64,000 bases of DNA from Paratinospora sagittata (lineage: Eukaryota > Streptophyta > Magnoliopsida > Ranunculales > Menispermaceae). Each line of letters begins with the position of its first letter. Position 1 is the first letter of the stretch. The notes beneath the pieces are model-generated. The model worked only from the letters and a program-made list of their open reading frames with translations. It searched no databases and was not told the origin of the DNA. The DNA is taken from contig CM069597.1 of the NCBI GenBank assembly GCA_035771175.1, positions 46,203,212-46,267,211 of the forward strand, written 5' to 3'. Of the stretch, positions 45,140 to 57,800 are shown piece by piece. The position numbers were made by a program, and so were the translations under genes.

Positions 45140-46526
45140 GAAACTCTTCATTCTTGGTGGCCTCAGTAGGGTACAGAGAAGCATTTTATGGGGGGCCGTG
45201 AGCTGATAGAAAAAGGTATTCGATGGCGTGTAGGGAATGGAAACAAGGGAAGTGACTTTTAGAACGTACTCTTTTCCTTCTCTCCTAAGAGAGGCAAAGG
45301 TTTCTGACCTCATGAATGATGTAGGGCAGTGAAATATTCAGTTAATTAATGCCTCATTTATGCAAGAAGACGATGACACCATCCCTTCCATTCCTCTCAG
45401 CCATCGGTGGCAACCAAATAAAATATTGTGGCATTATAGTAAGAATGGCGACCATACAGTTAGAAGTGGCTATGCTCTTGCACGAACTGCACATGACGTG
45501 GGAACATCTTCTGATCAATCCACTTTGGAGGATAGATGGAAAGCAGTTTGGCTTCTGCAAATTCCAAATAAAAAAAAAAAAAATCTTTTGGAGGTTGATT
45601 CACAATTGTTTGCCAATAGGTGACATTCTAGCAAGAAGGAAAATCGCAGAGATTGGGCATTGTTCGGTTTGTATGGAGGGGCTACCTAGATGCACAACGA
45701 CATATATTTGCTGAGTGCAAGGTAGCGCGGGAAGCATGACAAATTCTATTGGGCACGCGCGGAATATGCTACCGGAAAGGAGAGTTTGAAGTGGAGAATA
45801 CTAAACTTTATCTAGACAGGCTTACAGGATTTAAGTGACAAAATGGAGTCGATGATAGTACTACTATGGCAGTTGTGGACTAATAGGAATAATGTGTATC
45901 ACGGTGGGCGTGGAAGAACCGGAACAGAGATGGCGACCTGGTCTGAAATTTACCATGAGGCAGTAGCAACAAACATTGGCAGAGGTCTAGTCCCAGTGGC
46001 GGTGCCACAGCCGGTGCAACGCTGCCTCCCTCCACCGGACAGAGAATTCAAGCTCAATACAGATGCCGCAATTGACACAGAAGCCAAGAGTATGGGATTG
46101 GGAATAATTGTTCAAAACAGTAGGGGGGAAGTGATGTTCCGTTGAGCTTGCGGAATGCTGTGCGATGAGAGAAGGCTTATCAATGGCAGCTGAGTCCTTC
46201 TATACTCCCCTTTGGATGGAATCTGATTCAGCATAGGTGATAAGAGCTCTCAACTCCCTTACATCAGTACGTCCAGTTCTTGAACTCATTGCCCGCGATG
46301 TGATTACCGGTGCATCCGACATTATAGTGCGAGGTTTTAACCACGTTTCCAGACAGTGCAATGCAGCTGCCCATCCCCTTGCTTAAGTTGGGTTTAGATT
46401 TGGATGAACATGTAATTTGGGTAGAAGATGTCCCTCTACGGCTTTCCCAGATATGCCAAAAGAGACTGTTATTTCTTCTGATCGTTTATGAAAAGCTGAT
46501 TTGGTTGCCTCAAAATAAATAAATAA
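45140..46526 (+). pseudogene. 5'-truncated LINE remnant (zf-RVT and RNase H), unit B
   Basis: Counterpart of 25720-27027. The clearest RNase H stretch (45843-46145) differs from unit A at only about seven of 303 bases. This copy retains 77 bp (about 45247-45323) lost in unit A; an A-run near 45570 shifts the frame. Not functional. Confidence 0.85.
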
Positions 46527-46812
46527 AGAGGGTTAAACGGGGAATGATAATTAAAGCTTTAAAAAATATAATTATTCCCCCCATTATCCCTATGTCTTCT
46601 ACAATTTACTTCTTTTAAATTACGATTTATTCTATTTTACTATTATAATTTCCAACTTTTTGCTTTTAACTGACCTTTATCCCTATTTTTATAATTTTAC
46701 TTATTATATCAAAAGATAAAAACATGTATATTTTTTATATGAATATATTTTATTTTAATTGCTCTATAAAAAACTTTATGTGCAATGTGCGCGTAATTCT
46801 ATTATAATAGTT

Positions 46813-48208
46813 TGTAATACCTTAAGTTTACACAAAAAAAATATATAAAAAAAGAAAAAAAAATATTTTTGAACTTTAGGCATTGCCCTTCGGGAGTGCC
46901 TAGACGTTCGGACACTTTTTTGTCAAAAAAAGCCTCCCCCTTTGGTATTTTTCACACTAAATCCTTTTTTCTCTCTTGTTCCAGTTGGTTTTACACTCTC
47001 CCTAAATTTTTTTCTTCTCTTTTAAGACTCTTTTCGAAACTCTCTCAAAGTGCAACGCGATTTTGCTGGGGAGAAGGCGTCAATGCTAGAAGGAAGAATT
47101 ATATGAAGGTGGAACGAAACATAGTTTTGCGTGTCTTATAATTTTTATTAAAGTTTACATTTATTTATTATTATGTTTACTATTAATTTATACTGCATTA
47201 TTGCGTATAATGTTCATACCTGTCATACTTATGTCTGTATATTTGGAGTTCATATATTACACTGTTACTATGTCAGATTAGTGGTCAATTTGACTCAACC
47301 AGACATTGTCTTGTTCTCAGTAACTTTAAATAATAAACGGGAGGCAACGTGCTGCTCTAGACGATTGTTACTCAAGTAGATATCGTGTCTCACCTCTTAA
47401 ACTGGAGATTAATATAGTTGGTTTTATTTGAAAGCTATCAGCTTGTACAAGTGATACTGAATATCCTAACCTTACACAATGTGATACTGACCTGATAAGA
47501 ATCACCAGACCCTGTTATATCCTGTCTAATTTTAGTAAAGATCGGACTTGCTAATGCATTGGCATCATACATAAGCACCACCTAGGGACGTAAGTGGTTT
47601 ATAATCCATAAAATAATTTGAAGCAATGCTCACTATTCTTAATATTTTCCGTGGAGAGGGACGTAAAATGAGAACCCAGGTTTGTATGGGGATGGACATT
47701 TGTACGTGAATCCAAGGAGACAACCTTAGGGAAGGATGTACAATGAGAACCCGAATTTACCTGGGGATGGACATCTGTACATGAACTCAAGACGTCGTAC
47801 AATCATAGAACCATTACGAGATAGTGTCATGCATACATATATATTGTACTGTTTATGATGCTTGTTGTGTTTATGTGATATTTGATTATGAAGTTTCCTT
47901 TATTAATTAATATATTCACGAACTATTTTACCACTGGGCAATAACTCACCCTGTTGTTATTCAATTTTTCTCAAGAAATTATAGTGGATTGGTTAAAGGT
48001 TTTTGAGCTCACATTTTATAATCCTTGTTAATTAAAGGAAGATTTTGAGAGGTTGTTCACTTAATCATATTCTGTACAAAAATACATTCTGAAATTAATA
48101 TAATCAAATTTGTACTTAATTATATTATTGTATAATTAATTATTGCTATAATGTATTCGCGTCTGTAAGTGTTTTACCGATTTAGGCTCGTATGCATAGG
48201 GTACGACA
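46813..48208 (+). mobile_element. Solo LTR of the Ty3 family, unit B
   Basis: Begins TGTAATACC and ends GGTACGACA, with flanks TAGTT and TAATT exactly as in unit A, so both units hold the same insertion site. Yet the sequence differs far more from its partner than the surrounding DNA does (about twenty-three differences in a 100-base stretch aligned by eye). It ends 684 bp before the citrate synthase start. Confidence 0.82.
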
Positions 48209-48399
48209 TAATTATCGTGAGATTATTCACACCTGATTAAGTGTGGGCTAGTAGTTAATGTGCTTATTTATTTTTTAATTTTTTTGATAAAAATTTTCCA
48301 AAAGGACTTGTAGTACAAGATACGATTATTATTAATTTTTCTCTTTTTAAGAAAAAAATCCAAAATTACATCCCCATATATTAAATAGGTCCTGGAACG

Positions 48400-48421
48400 C
48401 ACGTGCGTGATTAAGCACGTG
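48400..48421 (+). promoter_or_regulatory. Paired G-boxes in the citrate synthase promoter, unit B
   Basis: CACGTG at 48400 and 48416, the same 16-bp spacing and surroundings as in unit A. A short deletion (about 9 bp, one of two GTCATCGGT-like repeats) lies just downstream in this copy. Confidence 0.6.
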
Positions 48422-48781
48422 TCTTAGATCTATCGGTGGTGGCTTGAGCGACGTCCAGCGTCAACACCGAAGACTTTTCAAAAATGTCAAATAAATGGAA
48501 AATGGTACGGACATTCGAGAATTTCCTACACAGCCCCTTTCGTGTTCCTCTCTCTCTCTCTCGCGCACGCGCTGGTCTTTCGCCGCTTGTTTTTCCATTT
48601 CTAGGTATACAAAAAGCTCTTTCCCGTGCATTTTCTCGCACTTCTCTCGAGTTTAATTCTTTTTACGTCTCTTTTTCGTCTTTTCGATTCACTTATAATA
48701 CTTTTTTTTTCATAAGAATCGGAGGAGTTTCAGGCGATTTGATTCCATTTTGAGGTCAGTTTTTTCTTCTTGATTTCTGGA

Positions 48782-48786
<5 letters not shown>

Positions 48787-48814
<28 letters not shown>
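48787..48814. repeat. (TC)n microsatellite in the leader intron, copy 2
   Basis: About fourteen TC units, longer than at the matching place in copy 1 (near 29235), inside the probable 5'-UTR intron. Confidence 0.8.
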
Positions 48815-48819
<5 letters not shown>

Positions 48820-48891
48820 TGCGGTTTTTGGGTTGGGATTGAAGTGCGTGATTGGGTTTGATTTTGTGCAGGGGAGTTGTTTTTTGAAGCG

Positions 48892-51800
48892 ATGGTTTTG
48901 TTCCGAAGCGTTTCTGCTCTTTCCAAGCTCCGATCTCGCGTCGTAAGTAGTTTATTTCAGTGTTGTTATTTTTAATAAGTTTCTGTAGGTTTTTTATTTT
49001 TTTTTTTAAAATCTTATTGCTCGTCACAGATGCTGGTGAGTTCTTTAATTGCTGTGATATATGTATTTTTTTTCAATATGTTTCTCTGGATTTTTTTTTA
49101 TCTTGTGGTAGGTCATGGATGCTGGTGAGTTCGGTTATTTATTTATTTATTTCTGAATCTAAGGGGGAGAGTTTGTGTTTGGTTTAGAAAAGAGCGTGTT
49201 TTTTAGGATGTGTTTGGTCGGTGATTTAAAATGCTATGAAAGAGAGCCTTACATTTCTGCATTGTTTTCTCTATATTAATTTGTTTAAACTTTTAACTTT
49301 GTTTGCTTGTATCGCAGGTTCAACAGTCTCGTCTCAATAGCTCTGTGAGATGGCTGCAGATCCAAAGTTCTCCAGAGCAAGTAATTCCATTTCTTCCTAT
49401 TTCTGTCTTCTGTTAATGTGAAAACAATCATTGGTTGTTATTTACAGAAATCATTTCAGTGATTTAAGTTATTTTAATTGTTTTTTTTTTCTAAAACATG
49501 ATATATTATATATTTTGATAATCTTTTCATTCTCTGTCTTCTGTTAATGTGAAAACAATCATTGGTTGTTATTTACAGAAATCATTTCAGTGATTTAAGT
49601 TATTTTAATTGTTTATTTCTAAAACATGATATAATATATATTTTGGTAATCTTTTCATTCTCATGTCCAGCAGCAGTGTTGGCCTCTTGAGTGTAGGTTA
49701 ATATATGTTTGATTTACAGGAATATAGTTGGGAATCTGGTTTGTTGTGTTTTCTGAGTTTGATTTATGTAATAAATATATGTTTTATACCTCTAAACCTA
49801 GAGCGATGAGATAGAAATAATGAATGCTTGGCGTAACATAATGATTTGAAGTTTTGTTATAAATAGATGTGGTCTTCTTTTTATTATGATGAGAAGTTAT
49901 TGGGAGTGTGAAAGCATGTTGCTTGTGTGAATGTAAAATGTTTTTCAAATCATATCCCATATTGAGGTCATATTAAAGGCATTTGCTTGTGTCTGATATA
50001 TTATTTAGTCAATTTTGTTTTTGGTGACAGGTAATGATAAAAAAACTACATCCTTACAGCAACAAGTGTAGTACTTTGATGTTGAAATATTTCGTCAACT
50101 TTGTTTTCTAGTTTCAGTAGTTTGTTTATGGTGCAACTTGGGAATTAGGAATTATTTTTTTAATAAGTATTTTTAAGTTGAATACTGTGTTTCCTAGGTT
50201 TAAACAATTATACTCCGTAAAGTGCATAACTTATTTTATTTACTGATTATTCAAAAAAGCTATAAGTCATCTGTTTTCTATAAATTCTGAAAGATTTCAA
50301 ATGTAAATATTCCTGTTAGCAGGGTGCATGGGTAACAACAACTTGATAAAGATGTACTAATAGGCCCATTTGCAGTCATCTAGGTTTGGTTTTATAAATT
50401 TACTTTGAAAGGGGTGGAATCATAGGAATGCACATGATACCCTTCACTAGCATCCATGGTCATATGATATCAAATGCTTACTAGCTTATTTCAACATTCT
50501 GATCAAGGGCTTACTAGAGTATTGTTACTCTTCGCATTTCCTGTTCCTGCTTCCAAGTGCCTTTGTTTTATTGGATGTGTTTAATGCAGCTCAGTAAAAC
50601 TTACATCTATTCTGCTTTTTGATCATGCAAAATACAGGGCCTACTTTTTACCAACATCTTGCTTTTTTTTTTTTTAATTTTTTTTAATTTTTGTATTTTT
50701 CATGTAATTCAGGATCTTCATTCTCAATTGAAGGAGTTGATTCCAGAACAGCAGGTTTGTTTTTCGTTATTCTTGGTGTCTTATTTATGTATGAGAGAAT
50801 GAAAAATTGTTTAGGCATGGAGATTTGTGATCCGCTAGTTAATGGAGTGATGAATACCTCTAACAAGACTTTTTTGACTTTACTCTTGAGCTGAGATGTT
50901 TTCTGAATCAGCAACTTTTGTTTTGATAGTTGATGGGTGCTTACAAATTGTTGAAACTTGGCTGAATTTTAGTCCGTCTCAGTTTCTGCATATAGCTATT
51001 GATATTTTATGTTGAAATGCTACATCAGAAAATTTTGTTCTGTTACAGGAGCGGTTGAAGAAAATAAAAGCAGACTATGGAAAGGTTCAACTAGGGAACA
51101 TTACCGTTGATATGGTACCTCATAACTTAATACTCAATTGCTGCAAACTTTAAAAAAAAAAATTGTTTGTTACATGAGGGTTACAATTCCACAATCCTTA
51201 CATATTTTTAATTTTCCTGGTCTCACATTCTTGCAGCAACATGTAGATTTAACTTGAATTCTGTGCCTTATGATTTGTTAGGTGATTGGAGGAATGAGAG
51301 GAATGACTGGATTGCTGTGGGAAACCTCTTTGCTTGATCCAGATGAGGTATTTTATCTGTTTAGTCATTCATGAAGTTCTTGGGATTCAGGGGTTTGTTT
51401 TATTGTCATTTGTTTTTTTTGTTGCTTGGAATATGGGAAATGTTAAAAGTTCTGGTTCTACTCTCCAGGGAATTCGTTTTAGGGGTCTTTCCATCCCTGA
51501 ATGCCAGAGTGTATTACCTGCTGCAATACCTGGGGGAGAGCCATTGCCCGAGGGTCTTCTGTGGCTTCTTCTGACGGGGAAGGTAACATCTGTGTTTTTT
51601 GATTTCATTTCTAATGATAATGCTGTTTAGCTTTGCCAAACTGTAGAAAAGATACCTTTCCAGAATCGTATAAATATGTGATTCTGACTAGGAAACTTAT
51701 TTAATTGGTTAGACTCAATTTGCTTTTTCTAGATCTTAACTTTACAGTAGTTAAGAATTTTGACTGTTGTATCAATCTTGCATTGTAACTGGAAGAAATT

Positions 51801-54800
51801 AATTAGGAAAGTAAGAAAAATAATTTAGGCTAATTATGTAAAATAACTAGCAAGAAGCAGGAATTTGATGGTTTCATGCTGAGAGAGAAATTTAAAGAAG
51901 AAGATTGGAGTGGGGAAAAATAATCACTGCTATCGCCGTTTCATCCAATGTAGTTAGCATTTAAGCTGCATCTCCCAGTTTGAATTCTACTAGTAAATTC
52001 TCTTTTGTCATTCGATATCTCTGACTGCGTTTTGAAAAATACTATCTATTTTGACCAGAATGCCTTTCTCCTCATTGCAGGTGCCAAGTAAAGGGCAAGT
52101 AGATGCACTATCTAAGGAATTACAGAATCGTGCCACTGTTCCAGGTTTTTTTAGCTACACCATTATAAATTATACAAGTAGAATGGCTTGATACATGTTG
52201 ATGACATGCAAATTTATAGTCATACCATAGTTAATGTGTTCATTACGTGATTGTGCACAATGCCACATGTGATGCTGGGGTCAAAGGTGTAGAAATTGTG
52301 ATGGGAACAGCAAAGTTGATTTAAGTTTCAATTTGGATCGATTCGAATAAACAATGAGGTTCCTAATTCATGTTTATGCCATTAATCTAACAGACATATG
52401 ATCCCAGATAGAGTCAAATGGTAGAACAAAATTCATCTAGCATACTCCAAATGGTGGGGAAAATGCTTTATGTTTTTTCTTTTTTTGGTTGCTGTATCTT
52501 GGCTGTTAATGCATCTTCATTGCCTTGGTTTTGTATCAAAAAATGGATCTTCATTGTCTGATTTCAAATATGCAGTATATCTTATGTTCTTAATATCAAA
52601 GAACATGTCTTGTAATATTATGTATAATTCTATATTATGATTTCAAATTTTTTAACCAGTGTTTGAGTGATATTAACCGTTATAATGATAGTACACAGTG
52701 TATTTTCTTTTGGAAGATGAGGTCTTTCCTGTTATACAGGTATATTTTGTTTTGGAAGATAGGGTCTTGCTTGTTATATTCCATTTTACTGTTCACAAAG
52801 TCCGTATCTTTATTTAAAGAGCATTGCAACAGTGTTTGTTTTCATTATTCATTCATACCAGTTTTTGCTAATAAATGGTTGATTTCTTGCTAGTGTTCAT
52901 CTCAATCATATTATTTGAACATGAGATCAACCTGTTCATCTCAATAGTAGAAAAGGGAAAAAAGAAATAAACCCTGTACATATGTGAATCACGGATAAAC
53001 TTAAAAGCTTCATTTCATCAGCATCATCCTCAACAACTGTAAGCATTATACCAAGTTGCCAACCGCTTATTCTGCCTTTGGATTCTCCCCCGAGCCATAT
53101 CTTCTAAATTGAAGGCATCCGTGACTTTTTATCATTAGTTTAGCATAAATCAAATTTGGTATTCCCATTGCTATCTCAGTGCTTGTTGGTAAAATCAATG
53201 ACCTTTATTTGGCGTGGCCATTGATTTTATCACCTATACATGCTACACTAGGCTGTTATTTATTTCTTTTTCTGAATTATTTCTTTTTCAGTTTTCTATT
53301 CATCCATCTCAACTATTAGAACACTTTGTGTTGACTTGCATCTTCATCCCAGTCATGCTCACTCTTTTTATGTCTTTGACTTGTTTCTTTGCTGAAAAGA
53401 AAACTCTGATCCACAGAGTTTACCTGGTTTATGGCTGTTTTGCAAAACTTTCTTTCATATTTGATGATTTTCTTTTACTATATAAGACTTTGGTTGACTA
53501 CTTTAAATCATACACCCCAACCTAATTATGTGCATCATCTTCTTCAATATCATTCATTCTTGAATAAATGGAGGTTTTTTTTTTTTTGTTGACAAGAAAG
53601 AGATGTATGCAAATATATAAAAAGAAACAGAATAATAACTAGAATGACTCAATGAAGATAATTTCTTCAATTTGGTGAAACCTTCCAATTTATGGTACCT
53701 CTAAACTTTTGACTGTCGTTAACTGAACTTATTGAACCTCGGTATCATCAACATTTCTGAATTTTTAATTTTTAACTTTTCATTTGATAACCGTGGGTAT
53801 CCAGACTTCGCCAAACATTTCAGAAAATTCTTAGTTGATGATTTGCTATTTCCGCTGCAGATCATGTCTATAAGGCAATTGATGCTCTCCCCGTAACAGC
53901 ACATCCAATGACTCAATTTGCTACAGGTGTCATGGCACTGCAGGTATGGAAAAGGAGTTTCTAGTTTAAACATCTTGATGATGTTGTGCAAGTGCATTTG
54001 TGTGTTGTATTATTTTGCTCGATTTTCAGTGTCACTTAATTGACTTTAGGGATTATATCCTAAAAGAATACATTTGCATTTTGCATTCCATGTGTCCCCT
54101 CCCATTCCCCGTCTCCCATCCCCCCTCCTGATTTAGAAAAGGAAAGAATGCACACACTCGCATACAAATAAAAAATTTCTTTGAGCAGTTCATCTCTTTA
54201 ACAATCTTACTTTGCCCATCATCCACTTTCAGGTTCAGAGTGAATTCCAAAAGGCCTATGAGAAGGGGATTTCAAAGTCAAAGTGAGTTGTCTTATAGTT
54301 CATGTTTTGATAACTTGTTCTTGAGGTGATGCCAGTGCATCTATATGATATTACTTCTTCTCTAGGTTCTGGGAACCCACTTATGAGGACTCTCTCAATT
54401 TGATTGCTCAAGTTCCAGTTGTAGCTTCCTTTATTTACCAAAGGTAAGAAAAGCCAATGCTTCTGTCATTTATTCTTTAACTTCAGAGGAAAAGTTTGTT
54501 GGAATATCACAGCTTGCCACCAGCAACTCAGAGAAACCGAATCCCATTCTGCTTGTTGTTAACACATTTTGATTGCAACAAGGGTCATGCAAAATCAAAG
54601 CTCTTTGTGTCTTTCCCCGTTCCTTGTGAATTTAGAATAGCCATCTGAAATACATTTGGGTCTTTTACTAGGAAATATACAACCTTCCAGATTTTCATCG
54701 AGGAATTTGTAGCATTTTGGTTCTACTTATACCAAATTATTAAAAACAGAAAGTGCAGGTGTGGATTGTTTTTGTTATAATTCTTTTGATGTAGATTTGT

Positions 54801-57800
54801 CACGGAAGCAAGAATGAAAATACTAAAAAATAAATCAAAATAAATTCTATGAAATAGAATTCTCAAAAAGAAAATAATTGCTATTGATTTTTTTTTTTTT
54901 TTTTTGAATTTTGTAATTGGAGCTCCTTATATAGACAACTCTCCTAAAACAACTTCTAAACTACCTTAAACACCTAAAAATAAGGTTCTTAAGCTATTTA
55001 TAACGTAATAGCAACTTCCTAATTCTATTAGAACTCTATTGAGAGACACTTCTAAAATACTTCTAATACACTTAAATAATAAAAACGAATTTTAAAAACT
55101 ATCTAGAACTACAACTAAAATATAAATTTACCCAAATAAAAACTTCTCTAAAAAAAATTTAAATAAAAAAACATAAAAAAAGCATGCTAAAATACGTTAG
55201 ACATCATCTTTAGTGGCTGCTATGACTGTAATACTTCATTCTTTTGAGGAACTTGTCGGAAACTGCAAAACCTTGTGTGTTACATGAGCATTCGGTTTGA
55301 CAGTTACCTTACTTGTATAAGCCCTGATTTCCTGAAAGGCTTATTTATACAGAATCAAATTTGTTGTTCATGTTTGGATCTTTTATTTGTAATGTACCAG
55401 TTTCATGTGGATAATTATAATGTAGACCCCTCTCTTCCCTCCCTTCTCTGTCTCCATGCAAATATAAGGATAAATAAGAGCAGTAAACAAGCTCCAGAAA
55501 GTATCAATTATTCATAATAAAAATCACTACTACAAATCTATAAACATGTAATAGTTTTTGAAAAATTACAGTAAGCATTTACCTAGGTTAAGCAATAATA
55601 TACCATAAAATTTGCAGTTTAAGAGGAAGAGAAGTAAGAGGTTTCTTTGACAATCTGCAACAACAAAAGAAGAAGTTAGAAAAAGAATAGGAATAAGAAG
55701 TAGAAGAAGAACAAGAAGAATTGAAGAAACAAAAGAAGAAAAAGTGGAAAATTTGATCTAAGGCACAAAGAGGGGTCAAAGGCACAACACCATGATCAAT
55801 TGAAGTCTTGATGGAAGAGCCAATATGGATTTGGGAAAATTTGGGTGTGTTTGTGTGTATTTTTGGGTCAATTTGTTTGTTGCAAGTTTTACTAGTATGA
55901 ACCTGTAACCCAAATTGAATTGTTCAGGTTAAAGGTTTAAAGAACCAACCCAACGTCCAGCCTACCCTATCCATTAAGGGTTTTGACCAAACTAGCCCTG
56001 ATGGGTAAATATTTTACCCATCCAGTGCGCTGTCATTATTAATGGTCCTAGTGTAGTTTGATTGGTGAAGCGGTCAAACTACACTTTTTTTGTGCCTCTT
56101 TTGGAGGCTTACACTAAAAAAAATCTCCTTTTGTCCATATAAGATTATTATAGTTTATATATATGTTAAAATTTTATTAAAGCAAGTTATGCATAGTTTA
56201 CAAATAGGAAAAAAAGTATAGTTCATAATTTAAGAGTGATGTTAGGCCAACACAAGGAGCAGATGTGTAACTAAAATATGAGAATTCTATGTCTATCAAA
56301 TCATGTGCCCTTATTTCACAATTATATGTGTATTGCACAGATTCACATGACTTGAGGAATATGAAATCTCTGTGTTTTCATCTAGTGTCTATCTAATGCC
56401 ACTTTTAATATGCATGTATTGCATAGATACACACATGTTTCAAACAATTGACAAATGTAGCGCATTGTTAATACATACATGTCATACAAATACAATGAGG
56501 TTAAGAGGTTTGGGAAATTTTGTATCTATCTAGTGGCTTTGGGGGAACATCTTGCCCCCCCTAGTCTCATTGTTGTATCATTGTCCGTTTCTTTATTTAT
56601 TATTAATTTAATATTCTTATTCCTAGTTTCTTTTGTTTAAAGAAAAAAGTAAAACTTGTATTTATTTTTTTCAAAAGTTGTCTTTGATATTTTTGCATGC
56701 ACCTTCTGGAGAGACACCTCTTTAGGAGGCACTTCCAAATTTTTTAAAACAAGAAGTATCCGACAGTGTAGTTTGACCATCGTTTGACCGGTCAAACTAC
56801 GCTAAGATCGTTAATAATGTTTACTGGGCTCTTGATGGGTTGATATTTTACCATTAGGGCCAGTTTGGTCAAAAGCCCTTAGTTGTTATTAAAAAAATAT
56901 TTATATTGGAATGTTTAAGCAAACCACGCTAAGATCGTTAATAATGTTTACTGGGCCCTTGATGGGTTGATATTTTACCATTAGGGTCAGTTTGGTCAAA
57001 AGGCCCTAGTTGTTATTAAAAAAATATTTATATTGGAATGTTTAAGCGGGTTCTTGTATTGGATGAGTATCGTTGATTGTAAAAGCGTGTAAAAGGTGAT
57101 TCGCTAAAATCTAGTGAAAAATGAACTCCCAATTGTGGATATGCATAATGGCGGAAACTAGTGCTTAAATAAAAACTTAGAAAGGGGGGAGGGGGTCTGG
57201 GGAAGGGGCGATATATGCAACTTATCCTGTAGTTTACAAGGGAGCAACCTCAACTGTTGTGTCGAGGCTTGACCTTCATTTTTTTTTTTTATCACTTTCG
57301 CGTCTAAAAAACACGAAATTGATGTATAAAAATTGACCATTTAGCTTTTTTTGCAAGATATCGTCTAAGCTTAAGAATGTTTTGACAAAATAATTAATAA
57401 GGATGGTTCTTGACAATTAAGTGACAACTCACTTACCTTGCGTTTGTGAGAGTATAGACTTGAGGTACCTACCTTAGTGTGTTACCACTAAGGCTACTAT
57501 ATTATAAAAACTAATACCCAGTGTTGTCAAGGCCTCGCCTAGGCCGTTTGCTAGGCAGTCAGAGGGGGGTCTAAGAAATTTTTGAAGAGTTGAAAATGTT
57601 CATGGATGAAGATAAAACTATAAGGGCTTATTAGTAAATATGTTTTTATTTAATATAAAAGGATTTGAATGGGAAACCCTCGAGCCCTAACTCATCACTG
57701 TGTTGTCTGACGGGTCTCCGGCAATTCTATGTATGTATGTATGTAGCCTCTAAATAAATATTTTATGTGGCCTAGGCGCACGCCTAGCCAAACTAGATTG

